From Traorella massiliensis (GTDB lineage Bacteria > Bacillota_I > Bacilli_A > Erysipelotrichales > Erysipelotrichaceae), in the NCBI RefSeq assembly GCF_900104665.1, contig NZ_LT629967.1, forward strand, positions 88,141-152,140: a stretch of DNA of 64,000 bases. Direction: 5' to 3'. Each line of letters begins with the position of its first letter. Position 1 is the first letter of the stretch. Positions 33,961 through 46,555 of this stretch are shown here, piece after piece. The translations under genes were made by a program, and so were the position numbers. Below the pieces are notes generated by a model that made no database searches, was not told the DNA's origin, and saw nothing but the letters and a program-made list of their open reading frames with translations.

Positions 33961-35232
33961 TTAAGCTTCAGCAGTTTCATTTTCTTCTTCAAGAGCCTGC
34001 TTATCAATCAATTTCACAAATGGGAACCAGATTGCCATATCAATCAAAATAATCAAAACCTGCAAGATAGCTCCTTGTACCGGTGTTGATATACCTAATA
34101 ACCCTTGTACTACACCTGGCATCGTCCAGCTTGGATTGACACCATTTGGACGTCCAACCAATCCAGACCACATTGCAAAATAAGCTACACAGGTATTTAC
34201 GATAACGCCACCCATATAAGGAATAAATAACATAGGATTTAACATAATAGGAATACCAAATAATAATGGTTCACCGATATTGAAAATTTGTGGTACAATG
34301 GCAACTCTTGCCAATTGTTTATATCTCTTTGATTTTGCAAAGAAGAATAATACGATGGCTAATCCTAAGGTAGCACCGATACCACCCATCTGAATTGAAT
34401 TCAATAATCCTGTACCATAGATATTTGGAAGTGCTTCACCGGCAGCTAAAGCAGCGGCATTTGCTTCATTAGCAGGCATCTGTAATGCATCCATAAAAGG
34501 AACAACGCTTGAACCATGGATACCACAGAACATAGCCAGTGTCATTACTAATTCAGTAACAAGCAAGCCTCCAAAGCTTGTACCTAAGCCTTGCAATGGT
34601 GTCTGGATGAATGTATAAATCAACTGATGAATCGAACCAAATTCTGTTGCGGCCATTGCCTGACCAATCAATGAACATCCAAATACGATGATAAATGCAG
34701 GGATCAATACTGCGAATGTTGCTTCAATATAATGAGGCACACCAGCTGGCATTTTGATCGTAACGTTATGATCAGCACATAGTTTTACAAAACGCACAAC
34801 CAGAAAACTGATAATAAACGCTGAGAACATACCTGCATGACCCAGCCAGGAAGTTGGTATAGATGCATATAACTCTGTTGGTGTTAATAACAAGAAAGCT
34901 GCTACTGTCAGTGGAATACATGACAATGGTTCATCAACTTCCAGCCTTTTTGCATAAAGGTAAGGCAATACCAATACAGTGTAAAAGGCAATACAGCTGA
35001 TCGTCCAGGACTGGGCATTCATAAATACAGTCGCAATCATTGGATGTTCTGCCAAGAAAGGCTGCCATCCTCCTATATCTAAAAACGCAAATAAACAAGC
35101 AAAAGAACCAACTACCGTAATCGGCAGCAATACCTGCATAGCTTCCGCTAATGCCTGCAAGAATTTCATCTTGTGAACCCATTCAGCAAGCGGTTCAACA
35201 AAAGCTGAAATCTTATCCATTAATTTTTCCAT
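33961..35232 (-). CDS. PTS EIIC, lactose/cellobiose class
   Basis: The 423-residue membrane channel of a beta-glucoside-type PTS has about ten helices and begins EKLMDKISAFVEPLAEWVHKMKFLQALAEAMQVLLPITVVGS. It contains the conserved GEPLLFGIPIMLNP near 315 and a PGVV...T-P-VQG stretch near 385. CelB-like EIICs are about 430 residues. It works with the separate EIIB (35255) and EIIA (35578). The substrate is probably a beta-glucoside because a GH1 6-phospho-beta-glucosidase is in the same regulon. Confidence 0.92.
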   Translation of the reverse strand: MEKLMDKISAFVEPLAEWVHKMKFLQALAEAMQVLLPITVVGSFACLFAFLDIGGWQPFLAEHPMIATVFMNAQSWTISCIAFYTVLVLPYLYAKRLEVDEPLSCIPLTVAAFLLLTPTELYASIPTSWLGHAGMFSAFIISFLVVRFVKLCADHNVTIKMPAGVPHYIEATFAVLIPAFIIVFGCSLIGQAMAATEFGSIHQLIYTFIQTPLQGLGTSFGGLLVTELVMTLAMFCGIHGSSVVPFMDALQMPANEANAAALAAGEALPNIYGTGLLNSIQMGGIGATLGLAIVLFFFAKSKRYKQLARVAIVPQIFNIGEPLLFGIPIMLNPMLFIPYMGGVIVNTCVAYFAMWSGLVGRPNGVNPSWTMPGVVQGLLGISTPVQGAILQVLIILIDMAIWFPFVKLIDKQALEEENETAEA

Positions 35233-35254
35233 AATTTCCTCCTTTAATAATAAT

Positions 35255-35563
35255 TTATTTTTTCAGGTGCTCAAGTACTGTTTTTAAAACTTTCTCTCCA
35301 TTCATCATTCCATAGTCCACTGTATCAACGACCATGAATTCAATGCCCTTATCAGCATATTTCTCTTCAAATGTTTTCTTTTTAAAACGTACCTGTGGCC
35401 CTAAAAGCACAATATCAGCGCCATCGATCAGCTCATCTAATTTGGTATAAGGATAAGCATTGATCGTCGCTTCAACCCCTAATTTCTTCGCAGCATCCTG
35501 CATACGTGTTGTCAGCATGCCAGTACTTGCACCATGTTCACAAACCAAAATAATATTATACAT
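35255..35563 (-). CDS. PTS EIIB, lactose/cellobiose class
   Basis: The 102-residue cytoplasmic protein carries the phospho-cysteine in the loop after strand 1: MYNIILVCEHGASTGMLTTRM (Cys-8). The usual CSxGMST is here CEHGASTG, a mild variant. The start is the ATG at 35563, six bases after GAGGTG; an in-frame GTG upstream overlaps that site. It lies between EIIA and EIIC. Confidence 0.9.
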   Translation of the reverse strand: MYNIILVCEHGASTGMLTTRMQDAAKKLGVEATINAYPYTKLDELIDGADIVLLGPQVRFKKKTFEEKYADKGIEFMVVDTVDYGMMNGEKVLKTVLEHLKK

Positions 35564-35577
35564 TTCATTCACCTCTT

Positions 35578-35898
35578 TTACTTTTGTACATTTTTATAAA
35601 CACGTACAAATCTTTCAGCCAAATCTCTTGTCAATTCAGCGGTACTCAAATGATTTGACGCATGAATCAGCATCATAGTAGCTGTTACACATCCTGGTTC
35701 TCTTGCCTCCTGAACCAGAAGATCTGTATGTATCTCGTGCGCTTTCTGAATGGATTCATCACTGCATTTCAAGTTTTCCTCAGCACTTTTAAAATCTCCT
35801 GTTTCTGCATTTTCAATAGCTTCCATTGAATAACTTTTTCCATCACCTGCATGTGCAATGATCTGACAGGCAATATTATTGATTTCTTCTATCGTCAT
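35578..35898 (-). CDS. PTS EIIA, lactose/cellobiose class
   Basis: The 106-residue helical trimeric phosphocarrier has the active-site motif LIHASNHLSTAEL with His-79. In ChbA and LacF the motif is HAQDHL, and the Asp binds the metal ion at the trimer centre; here it is Asn-82. The ATG at 35898 follows GAGAGGTG. It is first in the operon, behind the regulon operator and promoter. Confidence 0.88.
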   Translation of the reverse strand: MTIEEINNIACQIIAHAGDGKSYSMEAIENAETGDFKSAEENLKCSDESIQKAHEIHTDLLVQEAREPGCVTATMMLIHASNHLSTAELTRDLAERFVRVYKNVQK

Positions 35899-35924
35899 AC
35901 ACTTCACCTCTCATTTACATTTTC

Positions 35925-35981
35925 AGTTTACCCAAACAAAAAAATCCTTTCAATCTCAGCTTTTGCCCTTTGACTATGCAA
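35925..35981 (-). promoter_or_regulatory. Promoter and operator of the beta-glucoside PTS operon
   Basis: TTGAAA (35948-35953), 17 bases and TAAACT (35925-35930) on the minus strand. The inverted repeat TTGC-N11-GCAA (35963-35981) lies nine bases upstream of the -35. The same repeat at the same distance is found before reductase 2 and before the reductase 4 operon, so it is probably the activator site of the adjacent PRD regulator. Confidence 0.8.
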
Positions 35982-36036
35982 AAGATAAAAACAATTCATT
36001 ATAATAATTGGATACAATTGTAATGGAGGAATCACT

Positions 36037-37985
36037 ATGACCAATTTGGACAAAAAACTGCAGACAATTTCATATCTTAACAATCAGACAAACTGGACAA
36101 CTACTGCTACACTTGCAAATTACCTAGACATTTCGGTACGCAGTGTCAAATACTGTATATCAGAAATCAATAAAGAATACCCAAAGCTGATCCTTTCTTC
36201 CAATAAAGGCTATAAGATTGATAAAGAACAAGCACGTGCCATACTGAATGTTCATACCAGTTCTTCCATTCCCCGTAACTATGAGGAACGTAAAAGAGAA
36301 ATTATCATCTCTATTCTTTTAGAGAAGCAGCGACCAACAATCAGCGAATTATCTGAACGCCTTTGTATCTCACCGGTTACACTACAGAATGAATTATCTA
36401 AGATCAGAACAGAAATTTCTAAGTATCATCTTAATGTTCATACCCGAAATGATATTGTTTCTATTACAGGATTATCTAAAGATAAAAGAAAAATCATCCT
36501 TGATCTTATTAATAACGAAATTCAAAATTCATATTTTTCATTAGATCGTGTGCAGCTCATATTCACTACGGTAGACCTCACAAAAATCGAAAAACTTGTA
36601 ACCGGAATCCTTACCGAAAATGAATATATTCTAGATTCCTATTCACTTTTCAACTATGTGCTGCATATTGCCTTAACAATTGAACTGAGAGGAAACCGTC
36701 AGGATATGAAAGATGTCCGCTCTCCTATTGAACAAGAAGCTTTAATGGAGCTCGGTTCCCCTCATGTTCAAAAAATTGTTAATGAAATTTACTTAAAACT
36801 AAAAGAAATCTATAACACTGATTATTCTTTATTAGATATTTACCAGGCAAGCGTATTGATGATGACTCGTGTCGTTTCTAATCATGTTTCATCGATTAGT
36901 TATAATCAGATAGTTATAATCAGATCGAATCAATCCTTGGAAAAGATATCAGCGATTTATTAGAAATGATCGTTGCTTCTGTAGACGATACATATTGTGT
37001 AAATCTAAGAAATGAAAACTTTCTTATACGTTTTGCTTTCCACTTAAAAAATTTATTGGTTCGTCTTGAACATCATATCGAAATTACCAATCTTCAATTC
37101 AGCGGTATCAAAAATGACTATCCGCTAATCTATGCCATATCTGTACACATTTCAAATATCATCTATAAATTCAGCGGCTATGTACTTCCAGAAGATGAAA
37201 TTGCTTATATTGCCCTTCATGTCGGTGTGCTCATGGATGAAAATAAAGCTTTACGAGATAAAGTAAATGCAATTATTATTTGTCCGAATTATTACTCACT
37301 AGGTCAAAAAATATCTAAAAAACTTTCTAGCATTTATTCTGAAAATCTTTTAATCAGTAATGTTCTCACATCGATTCGTAATGATACCGATTTATATGGT
37401 GTTGATCTTATACTCTCTACCGAGCCTATCGATACTTCGATTCCGATTCGACACTATATCTTAAATCCTTTTGTAACGGAAACCGATATTCGAAATATCT
37501 TCACTATCGTTGATGATATCAAAAGCAATAAGATCAAAAATATCATTCGTGATAAAATCATGTACTTTTTTCATGAAGATCTATTCTTCACTGATAAAAA
37601 ATTTAAAAATGATGTTGAAGCTATTGAAACTATGTGTGATATCATGATTTCTCATCAATATGTTGATACTTCTTATAAAGAAGAAATTTATGCTCATGAA
37701 AAAATATCTCCTAGTTCTTACGGCAATATCACAATACCACATCCTTTAAATAACAAAGCTAAATCAAGTGTGATTGCTGTTAGCTTAAACCCAGAACCTA
37801 TCTCTTGGGGAATCAATCAGGTCAATCTTGTTTTTATGCTTTCTTTAAAAGAAGAAGACCGTGATTTATTTTCAGATATCTTTGAATTTATTACACAAAT
37901 TTTAAAAGATGAGCATATTTTTAAAAAGATTATGAGCATTAAAACCTATGATGAATTTATCAATTCACTTGTATCGTTTTATTAG
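36037..37985 (+). pseudogene. PRD/EIIA-domain transcriptional regulator, frame broken by a 14-bp tandem duplication
   Basis: The locus encodes a LicR/MtlR-type regulator: an N-terminal HTH pair (about 1-160), two PRDs, a linker resembling an EIIB-like fold, and a C-terminal EIIA type 2 domain with the phospho-His in ITIPHP. The frame stops at 36963 because the 14 bases AGTTATAATCAGAT occur twice in tandem (36898-36911, 36912-36925). Deleting one copy gives a continuous 644-residue protein, and the remaining sequence shows no other decay. The break falls in PRD1. It may be a recent loss, a reversible slip or an assembly error. It is divergent from the PTS operon that it very likely activates. 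Confidence 0.85.
36898..36925 (+). repeat. Perfect 14-bp tandem duplication inside the PRD regulator
   Basis: Two adjacent perfect copies of AGTTATAATCAGAT. The added 14 bases shift the reading frame and lead to a stop 13 codons later. One copy fewer restores the full protein. Confidence 0.95.
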
Positions 37986-37999
37986 AAAAGAGGTTGAAT

Positions 38000-38554
38000 A
38001 TGAAAAAAATAGCTGCATCACCCATAAAACGTCTTATCGCTTATTTTATTGACTGGTATTTAAGCGCCTTATGCATGTCTTTTTCAATATGCCTTTTTGC
38101 CAGTATAAATCAAAGAACTCTTACAATCGATCCCACTGTTTCTAATCTTCCTTTTTTATACGCCTTGACGTCAGTAATTCTTGGCATTATACTTGTTTAT
38201 ATATATTACATGATGCCTCAATGGATAAATCCTAAATACATGGGACAATCCTTAGGAAAGATAGTGATGCATATCCGTATCGTTCGAGTTGATGGAAAAG
38301 AAGTTAATTCTCTTACAATGTTTTTACGAACGATTGTCGGTATTATTTTAGTTGAGGAAACCTTCAATAACGCCTCATTTGTTTTACATAGTGTCTTAGG
38401 GATGGTCATTGATAACCAGCTCATTGTCTATCTCTATTATGCTTTCTGTATTGTATCATTATTTTCAATTATCATGCTTTTCAAAGATCCACTAGGACAA
38501 ATGATTCATGATAAAATTGCAGGCACATTCGTTATTGAATCAAAGGAGAAGTAG
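38000..38554 (+). CDS. RDD-family membrane protein
   Basis: The 184-residue protein has the RDD signature at its start (SPIKRLIAYFIDWYLSALCMS: Arg, then Asp in the first helix), four hydrophobic segments, and the GQSLGKIVMHIRIVRVDGKEV...LRTIVG stretch after helix 2. RDD proteins are small transporters or accessory factors; some act as Na+ antiporters. It starts at the ATG after GAGG and lies 15 bases beyond the regulator's stop, so it is in the same transcript. Its part in the glucoside system is unknown. Confidence 0.85.
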   Translation: MKKIAASPIKRLIAYFIDWYLSALCMSFSICLFASINQRTLTIDPTVSNLPFLYALTSVILGIILVYIYYMMPQWINPKYMGQSLGKIVMHIRIVRVDGKEVNSLTMFLRTIVGIILVEETFNNASFVLHSVLGMVIDNQLIVYLYYAFCIVSLFSIIMLFKDPLGQMIHDKIAGTFVIESKEK

Positions 38555-38555
38555 T

Positions 38556-38999
38556 ATGGAAGTGACGATTCAGGCAAATGTTGATGCGAAATCTTATTTC
38601 GATTTTGTTCTTTCAACCGTTCAAACAAGTCTTGAAGTATCTGGAAGCAATGAAAAAATAAAAAAAGGTCTTACTTTTGAAAAAAGTCTTAACACTGGAT
38701 TTATGAAAACAGAAATGTGTAAGGTTAAAGTGACTGATTATGTCTATCCTAAGATCATCGAATTAGACTATATATCTAAATCTGGTAAAAACACGATTCG
38801 TTATACCATTCTCCCGAAAGGAAAAGACGCATGTGAGGTCACATATCGAGAAACAAAATATGATCATAATCATGTAGAAAAGAAAATTGGTGCATGGAGC
38901 GAAAAAGGTTATCGTAAAAAAATGGAAAAAAGAATGAATGCTGTTACTCAGTATTTACTTGAACAAAAAAATAAAGAAGAAAAAAGCACAGCGGATTAA
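38556..38999 (+). CDS. DUF3284-like protein of the beta-glucoside locus
   Basis: The 147-residue soluble protein has a lipid-transfer-like (SRPBCC/START-type) look: MEVTIQANVDAKSYFDFVLST, then EKSLNTGF...KVKVTDYVYPKIIELDY and a long C-terminal amphipathic helix. Proteins assigned to DUF3284 are recurrently found in cellobiose-type PTS loci of Firmicutes; function unknown. A small hydrophobic-ligand-binding role, for example with an aglycone, would suit this neighbourhood but is inference. The ATG at 38556 follows AAAGGAG and lies two bases after the RDD stop. Confidence 0.7.
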   Translation: MEVTIQANVDAKSYFDFVLSTVQTSLEVSGSNEKIKKGLTFEKSLNTGFMKTEMCKVKVTDYVYPKIIELDYISKSGKNTIRYTILPKGKDACEVTYRETKYDHNHVEKKIGAWSEKGYRKKMEKRMNAVTQYLLEQKNKEEKSTAD

Positions 39000-39001
39000 T
39001 G

Positions 39002-39041
39002 AAAAATGCCCTTCTTTCTGGATTAGCCAGCAAGGAGGGCA
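39002..39041 (-). terminator. Terminator after reductase 2, also in the convergent gap
   Basis: An imperfect stem GCCCTCCTTGCTGG/CCAGAAAGAAGGGC followed by ATTTTT on the minus strand lies between the convergent DUF3284 and reductase 2 genes. Confidence 0.7.
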
Positions 39042-39068
39042 AATATCATAAGTTGTGTTTTTTTTGTG

Positions 39069-40970
39069 TTATATAATAGCACCAATACCGTATCCTTCAA
39101 ATACAGCTTCCTGTATTTTTCTTGTTCTTACAGCATCTCCCGCTTCATATATCTCTGGAGTAATATCATAGAAAGATTCTACTAGACTACGATCACTTCT
39201 CACGCCCACACACATGATTACGGTATCTGCTTTTATAGTTTCCAATGAACCATCCTGATGTTGAAGAACTGCTTCATCATTTTTGATTTCAATACATTTT
39301 GTTTGATAATGAATCTGAATCGGTTCTTTTAATGATTCATATTTCTGACGTAAAGCAATTCGGTACAACATATTGCCTTGTGCTGCCAATGTATCCGTTA
39401 ATTCTACGATTGCTGGGTGCTTACCTTTCAATTCCGCTAACTCTAATGCTAATTCTGCACCAATCGTTCCACCACCTATAATAAGTGGTGAATCACCAAT
39501 CAGAGATTCATTTTCCAAAGCTTGTACATAGCTGATCACATGGTGCTGCTCACTTCCTTTTATAGGAATTGACACAGGTTTACCACCAACAGCAATGACT
39601 AAAGCATCCGGCTTCATTTCTTTTACCATTTGTGGATCAGCCTCACATGAAAGATGTACTTCGACTGTTGACTTAGCCAGCTGATTTTTCAAATAATCTA
39701 GATAAGCACGAATATCCTCTTTATAATATTCCTTAGAAATTAAATTCAAAGTACCTCCAACCTTGTTTTCCTTTTCTAGCAAGATAACATGATGTCCTCG
39801 TTTGCTAGCTGTAATGCTCGCCATAATGCCTGCTGGCCCTGCACCGATCACTACGACCTTTTTTTGCTTTTCACATGGTTTTAATTCTTTTTCTATAAAA
39901 CGTTCATTATGATAACGTGGATTTACCGAGCAGCCAACATTACGCCGATTTGTTGAAATATGATAGCATTGTAAACAGCGAATACAAGGAACAATGTCTT
40001 CTGCTTCTCCATCTCTTGCCTTGTTTGGCCAATATGGATCCGCAATAAAACTACGTCCAAAAGCAACTAAATCTACTTCTTCATTAGCAATCAGATCTTC
40101 TGCTTCCTGTGGATTCATAATTGCCCCGACAACGGCAACTTTAATTTTTTTCACATGTTTCTTTACTTCTCTTGCCCATTTAACATTTGGCATATGTTCA
40201 CAGAAATTTGTTGTAGCCATACGAACATTACCTTCATGATTGATGTCAAGACCTGCGGAAATCTGTACTGAATCAATATAAGGCTCCGCCATTAAGATAA
40301 ATTGTAACGTGTCTTTAAATTCAATCGAACCAGGAACGCATTCTTCACCTGAGATACGCATATCAATCGGATAATTTGGACCTACTGTCTGACGAATTCT
40401 TTCAAGAATCATTAATGGAAATTTAGCCCTGTTTTCAAGACTTCCACCATATTCATCACTACGATGATTAAATAAAGGTGAAATAAATTGAGCTGGTAGC
40501 CATCCATGAGCAAAATGCAAGAATATGGCATCAAACCCTAAATTTTTCGCATCCAAAGCGCTTTGGGCATATAAATTAGCAATTCTTTCCATTCCTTCTT
40601 TATCTAAAGCCTTTACTTCAACACCATCCTCACGTATAAATGAACATGGTCCTACTGCATATTCACCAGGTAATACTCGTGCATATTGTCCTGCATGAAA
40701 AATTTCAATTGATGCCCGAGCACCTGCACGATGACATTGACGAATCTTTTCTTGTGTTTTTTCCACTTCATATTTAAAAAAACCGCTTTGTTCATTCCCA
40801 CTGGCAAAACTGCTCCTTCCAGGCTCTACGATCGTATGTCCGCAAATAACAAGTGCCGCACCGCCAAGTGCCTTCTCAGAAAATTCTTCACCAATAGGAG
40901 CTGCAATAATTCTGTTTTTCAGAATCATGCTATTTACTTTTAATGGAGCAAATAAATTTTTATATTTCAT
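39069..40970 (-). CDS. Old-yellow-enzyme/FAD fusion reductase 2 (Trp in place of catalytic Tyr)
   Basis: The 633-residue FMN-4Fe4S-FAD reductase starts MKYKNLFAPLKVNS. The TIM-barrel motifs are HAGQYA (92-97) and LHFAHGWLPAQFISP (His-152, His-155), but the family proton-donor Tyr is Trp-157. The 4Fe-4S motif is Cx2Cx2Cx11C (CIRCLQC...C), followed by FAD (IGAGPAGIMA) and NAD(P)H (IGGGTIGAELA) loops. The ATG at 40970 follows GAGGG; the open frame extends 27 codons upstream, but those lie across the promoter. It is monocistronic, behind its own copy of the TTGC-N11-GCAA promoter, so it belongs to the regulon of the glucoside PTS. Confidence 0.88.
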   Translation of the reverse strand: MKYKNLFAPLKVNSMILKNRIIAAPIGEEFSEKALGGAALVICGHTIVEPGRSSFASGNEQSGFFKYEVEKTQEKIRQCHRAGARASIEIFHAGQYARVLPGEYAVGPCSFIREDGVEVKALDKEGMERIANLYAQSALDAKNLGFDAIFLHFAHGWLPAQFISPLFNHRSDEYGGSLENRAKFPLMILERIRQTVGPNYPIDMRISGEECVPGSIEFKDTLQFILMAEPYIDSVQISAGLDINHEGNVRMATTNFCEHMPNVKWAREVKKHVKKIKVAVVGAIMNPQEAEDLIANEEVDLVAFGRSFIADPYWPNKARDGEAEDIVPCIRCLQCYHISTNRRNVGCSVNPRYHNERFIEKELKPCEKQKKVVVIGAGPAGIMASITASKRGHHVILLEKENKVGGTLNLISKEYYKEDIRAYLDYLKNQLAKSTVEVHLSCEADPQMVKEMKPDALVIAVGGKPVSIPIKGSEQHHVISYVQALENESLIGDSPLIIGGGTIGAELALELAELKGKHPAIVELTDTLAAQGNMLYRIALRQKYESLKEPIQIHYQTKCIEIKNDEAVLQHQDGSLETIKADTVIMCVGVRSDRSLVESFYDITPEIYEAGDAVRTRKIQEAVFEGYGIGAII

Positions 40971-40994
40971 GTTCTGACCCTCTTTTCTAACTTT

Positions 40995-41051
40995 ATTATC
41001 AAATAAAATATGACTTTTTTCTATTTCATCTTTTGCCCTGAGAAAGGGCAA
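40995..41051 (-). promoter_or_regulatory. Promoter and operator of reductase 2
   Basis: On the minus strand TAGAAA (41018-41023), 17 bases and GATAAT (40995-41000), with TTGC-N11-GCAA (41033-41051) nine bases upstream of the -35. The repeat extends to TTTGCCCT/AGGGCAAA here, the most symmetric of the four sites. Confidence 0.78.
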
Positions 41052-41080
41052 ACACTCACTAAAAAGTGAGTGTTTTTTTA
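41052..41080. terminator. Hairpin between the GH1 gene end and the reductase 2 operator
   Basis: A perfect 9-bp stem ACACTCACT/AGTGAGTGT with an AAAA loop. Seven Ts follow on the plus strand but only three on the minus strand, so termination of the GH1 transcript may be partial. Confidence 0.6.
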
Positions 41081-41095
41081 TCAGTTTTAATTAGA

Positions 41096-44459
<3,364 letters not shown>

Positions 44460-44463
<4 letters not shown>

Positions 44464-46394
44464 TTTACATTTACTCCTGCAAAATATCCGTCATTAACTG
44501 CTTCAATCACCGTTGCAACACTTCGACAGTCTCCTATCATCGTTGTTTCTGGTGTCACACCATACAAATCAAAGGCTTCTTTTTTCTTTGAACGCAAGCC
44601 AACGCTAAGGAATACATGATCTGCCTCAATGAAAATCTGTTTTCCTTCCTTATTCTCTACCAAGACTCCTTTATCTGTTATTTCAATTACTTGTGAGTTC
44701 AAATGGCTATACAATCGTTCACATTTTTCCATATGATGTCGTAAAGCAATACGATAAAGTTTATTCCCTTTTGCACATAAAGTATCACCCATCTCGACAA
44801 TATGGACTTCTTTTCCTTGCTCCGCTAGCTCTAGCGCTAATTCAGTTCCTATTGTTCCTCCACCAATTACAACTGTTTTACCATAGATGTTCTCTAAACC
44901 AGTTTCATAAGCATCCACTGCCTGTCTTGCTTGTTCAACACCTTTGATAGGAGGTGTTATATAATCTGCACCTATCGCAATGATCACATCGTCTGGCTGA
45001 AGTGACTCTAAAAGTTCACGATCAGCACAAGTAGAAAGCATTACTTCAACATGACTTTTTTCAATTTGATGTATCAGATATTCTTTAAATTTATGCAGAT
45101 CTTCTTTATAAACGCCTTTATCAGCAACATTCAACTGACCACCTAAAACATTTGCCTTTTCTATCAAAAGTACATGATGTCCTTTTGCATCTGCACTTAA
45201 TGCTGCTTTCATGCCCGCAGGTCCGCCACCTACAACAACGACCTTTTTTGGATGCTCACTTTTTTCTTCTTTTAAAGGTACCCTATTTTCACGGCGAAAA
45301 CGTGGGTTTACAGAACATTGAACATTCGCATGTTCTGTTGCGATATGATAACAATTTAGGCAGCGTAAACAAGGAACGATATCTTCATCTAATCCTTTTT
45401 CTGCTTTAAGTGGCCAATATGGATCCGCAACTAATTGTCTTCCTAGCATGACTGCATCAATTTTACCTTCACCAATCATTTCATCACAAATTTTTGGATC
45501 AGAAATCCCTCCAACAAGGCACACCATAGCTCCAGTTTCTTTTTTTACTCTTTGAGCAAAAGCAAGATTATAATATCGTGGTTCAAAAATTGTCGTATGC
45601 GTATATACATTTGCTTCATAATGATCAACATCGCCACCATAGCAATCCATACCTGCAGAAATATTAAAAATATCAACGATATCTTTTACAGAATTGATAA
45701 AATAAAGCATATCATCTTCTGAATAAGTTTCTGGAATTACTAACTGGCGTGAAACACGTACCATGATTGGATAATCCTTACCTACTGTTTTTCTAACTGC
45801 CATCAACGCTTCTCTGGCAAAACGAGTTCGATTTTCCACACTGCCCCCATATTCATCATTACGTTGATTCCATACAGGGGATAAAAAGATTGAGCATTGT
45901 GAATCATGACCAAAATGAAGCATGATCATTCGAATCCCAAACTCTTTTGCCTTTTTACATTCTTCACATAATTCTTTAATCTGCATATGCATCTGTTCAT
46001 GAGTCATGGCCTTTGCTTTTTCACATGTATAAGCAATACCATCACTCGGTGCCTGAATCGTTCCATCATCATTTTTTAACGGATGAAAACTAAACTCCAT
46101 GACTCCGACAGCACCACCTTCCTCAAGAAGTGACCATGTTTCTCTTGTCACATCTCGAGCATATTTATCAAAAGGACTCGAACATTTCGCAATATCTGCA
46201 GTACCATAGCTGGAAACAACAACTGCACCACTGCCTCCCCTAGCTTTGTCTGGCAATGAAATGCCTCCATAATACGTGGAAGAAACCAGCATAGCCTTCG
46301 GCACTCCCATTGGTGCAGCTATAATTCGATTTTTCAACATGACTCCATTTATTTGTAAAGGAGCAAATAAATTTGGATATTTCATTTCTTTCAC
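44460..46394 (-). CDS. Old-yellow-enzyme/FAD fusion reductase 4 (Ser variant)
   Basis: The 644-residue protein resembles reductase 1: LHFGHDSQCSIFLSPVWNQR (His-160, His-163) with Ser-165 in place of Tyr, no HAGR loop, Cx2Cx2Cx11C cluster (CLRCLNC...C), FAD loop VGGGPAGMKA and NAD(P)H loop IGGGTIGTELA. The likely start is the GTG at 46394, seven bases after GAGG; an ATG three codons later is possible. It leads the reductase 4-reductase 3-GH1 operon. Two operator copies lie upstream. Confidence 0.87.
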
Positions 46395-46412
46395 ATTATC
46401 ACCTCTGATATC

Positions 46413-46469
46413 ATTATTTCTGAAATAAAGCTATCTTTCAAGCTTCACTCTTGCACGAGGGTTATGCAA
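46413..46469 (-). promoter_or_regulatory. Promoter and proximal operator of the reductase 4-3-GH1 operon
   Basis: TTGAAA (46436-46441), 17 bases and AATAAT (46413-46418) on the minus strand, with TTGC-N11-GCAA (46451-46469) nine bases upstream of the -35, the same geometry as at 35963 and 41033. Confidence 0.8.
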
Positions 46470-46491
46470 CTTTAAAGAAAATTCATTAAAT

Positions 46492-46510
46492 TTGCACCGC
46501 AAAGAGGCAA
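46492..46510 (-). promoter_or_regulatory. Distal operator of the reductase 4-3-GH1 operon
   Basis: A second TTGC-N11-GCAA, centred 41 bases (about four helical turns) upstream of the proximal site, so that two regulator dimers could lie on the same DNA face. Confidence 0.65.
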
Positions 46511-46512
46511 AA

Positions 46513-46544
46513 CGAAAAAACGTCATGCTTTTACACATAACGTT
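46513..46544 (-). terminator. Terminator after the M29 aminopeptidase gene
   Basis: The stem AACGTTATG/CATGACGTT with a single mismatch is followed by TTTT on the minus strand. It lies directly before the distal operator. Confidence 0.7.
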
Positions 46545-46555
46545 TCTTATATATC

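Noticed and set aside
39069..41051. Upstream start of reductase 2 at 41051
   Set aside because: The extra 27 residues are translated from the promoter and operator, and the family start MKYKNLFAPL has its own ribosome binding site.
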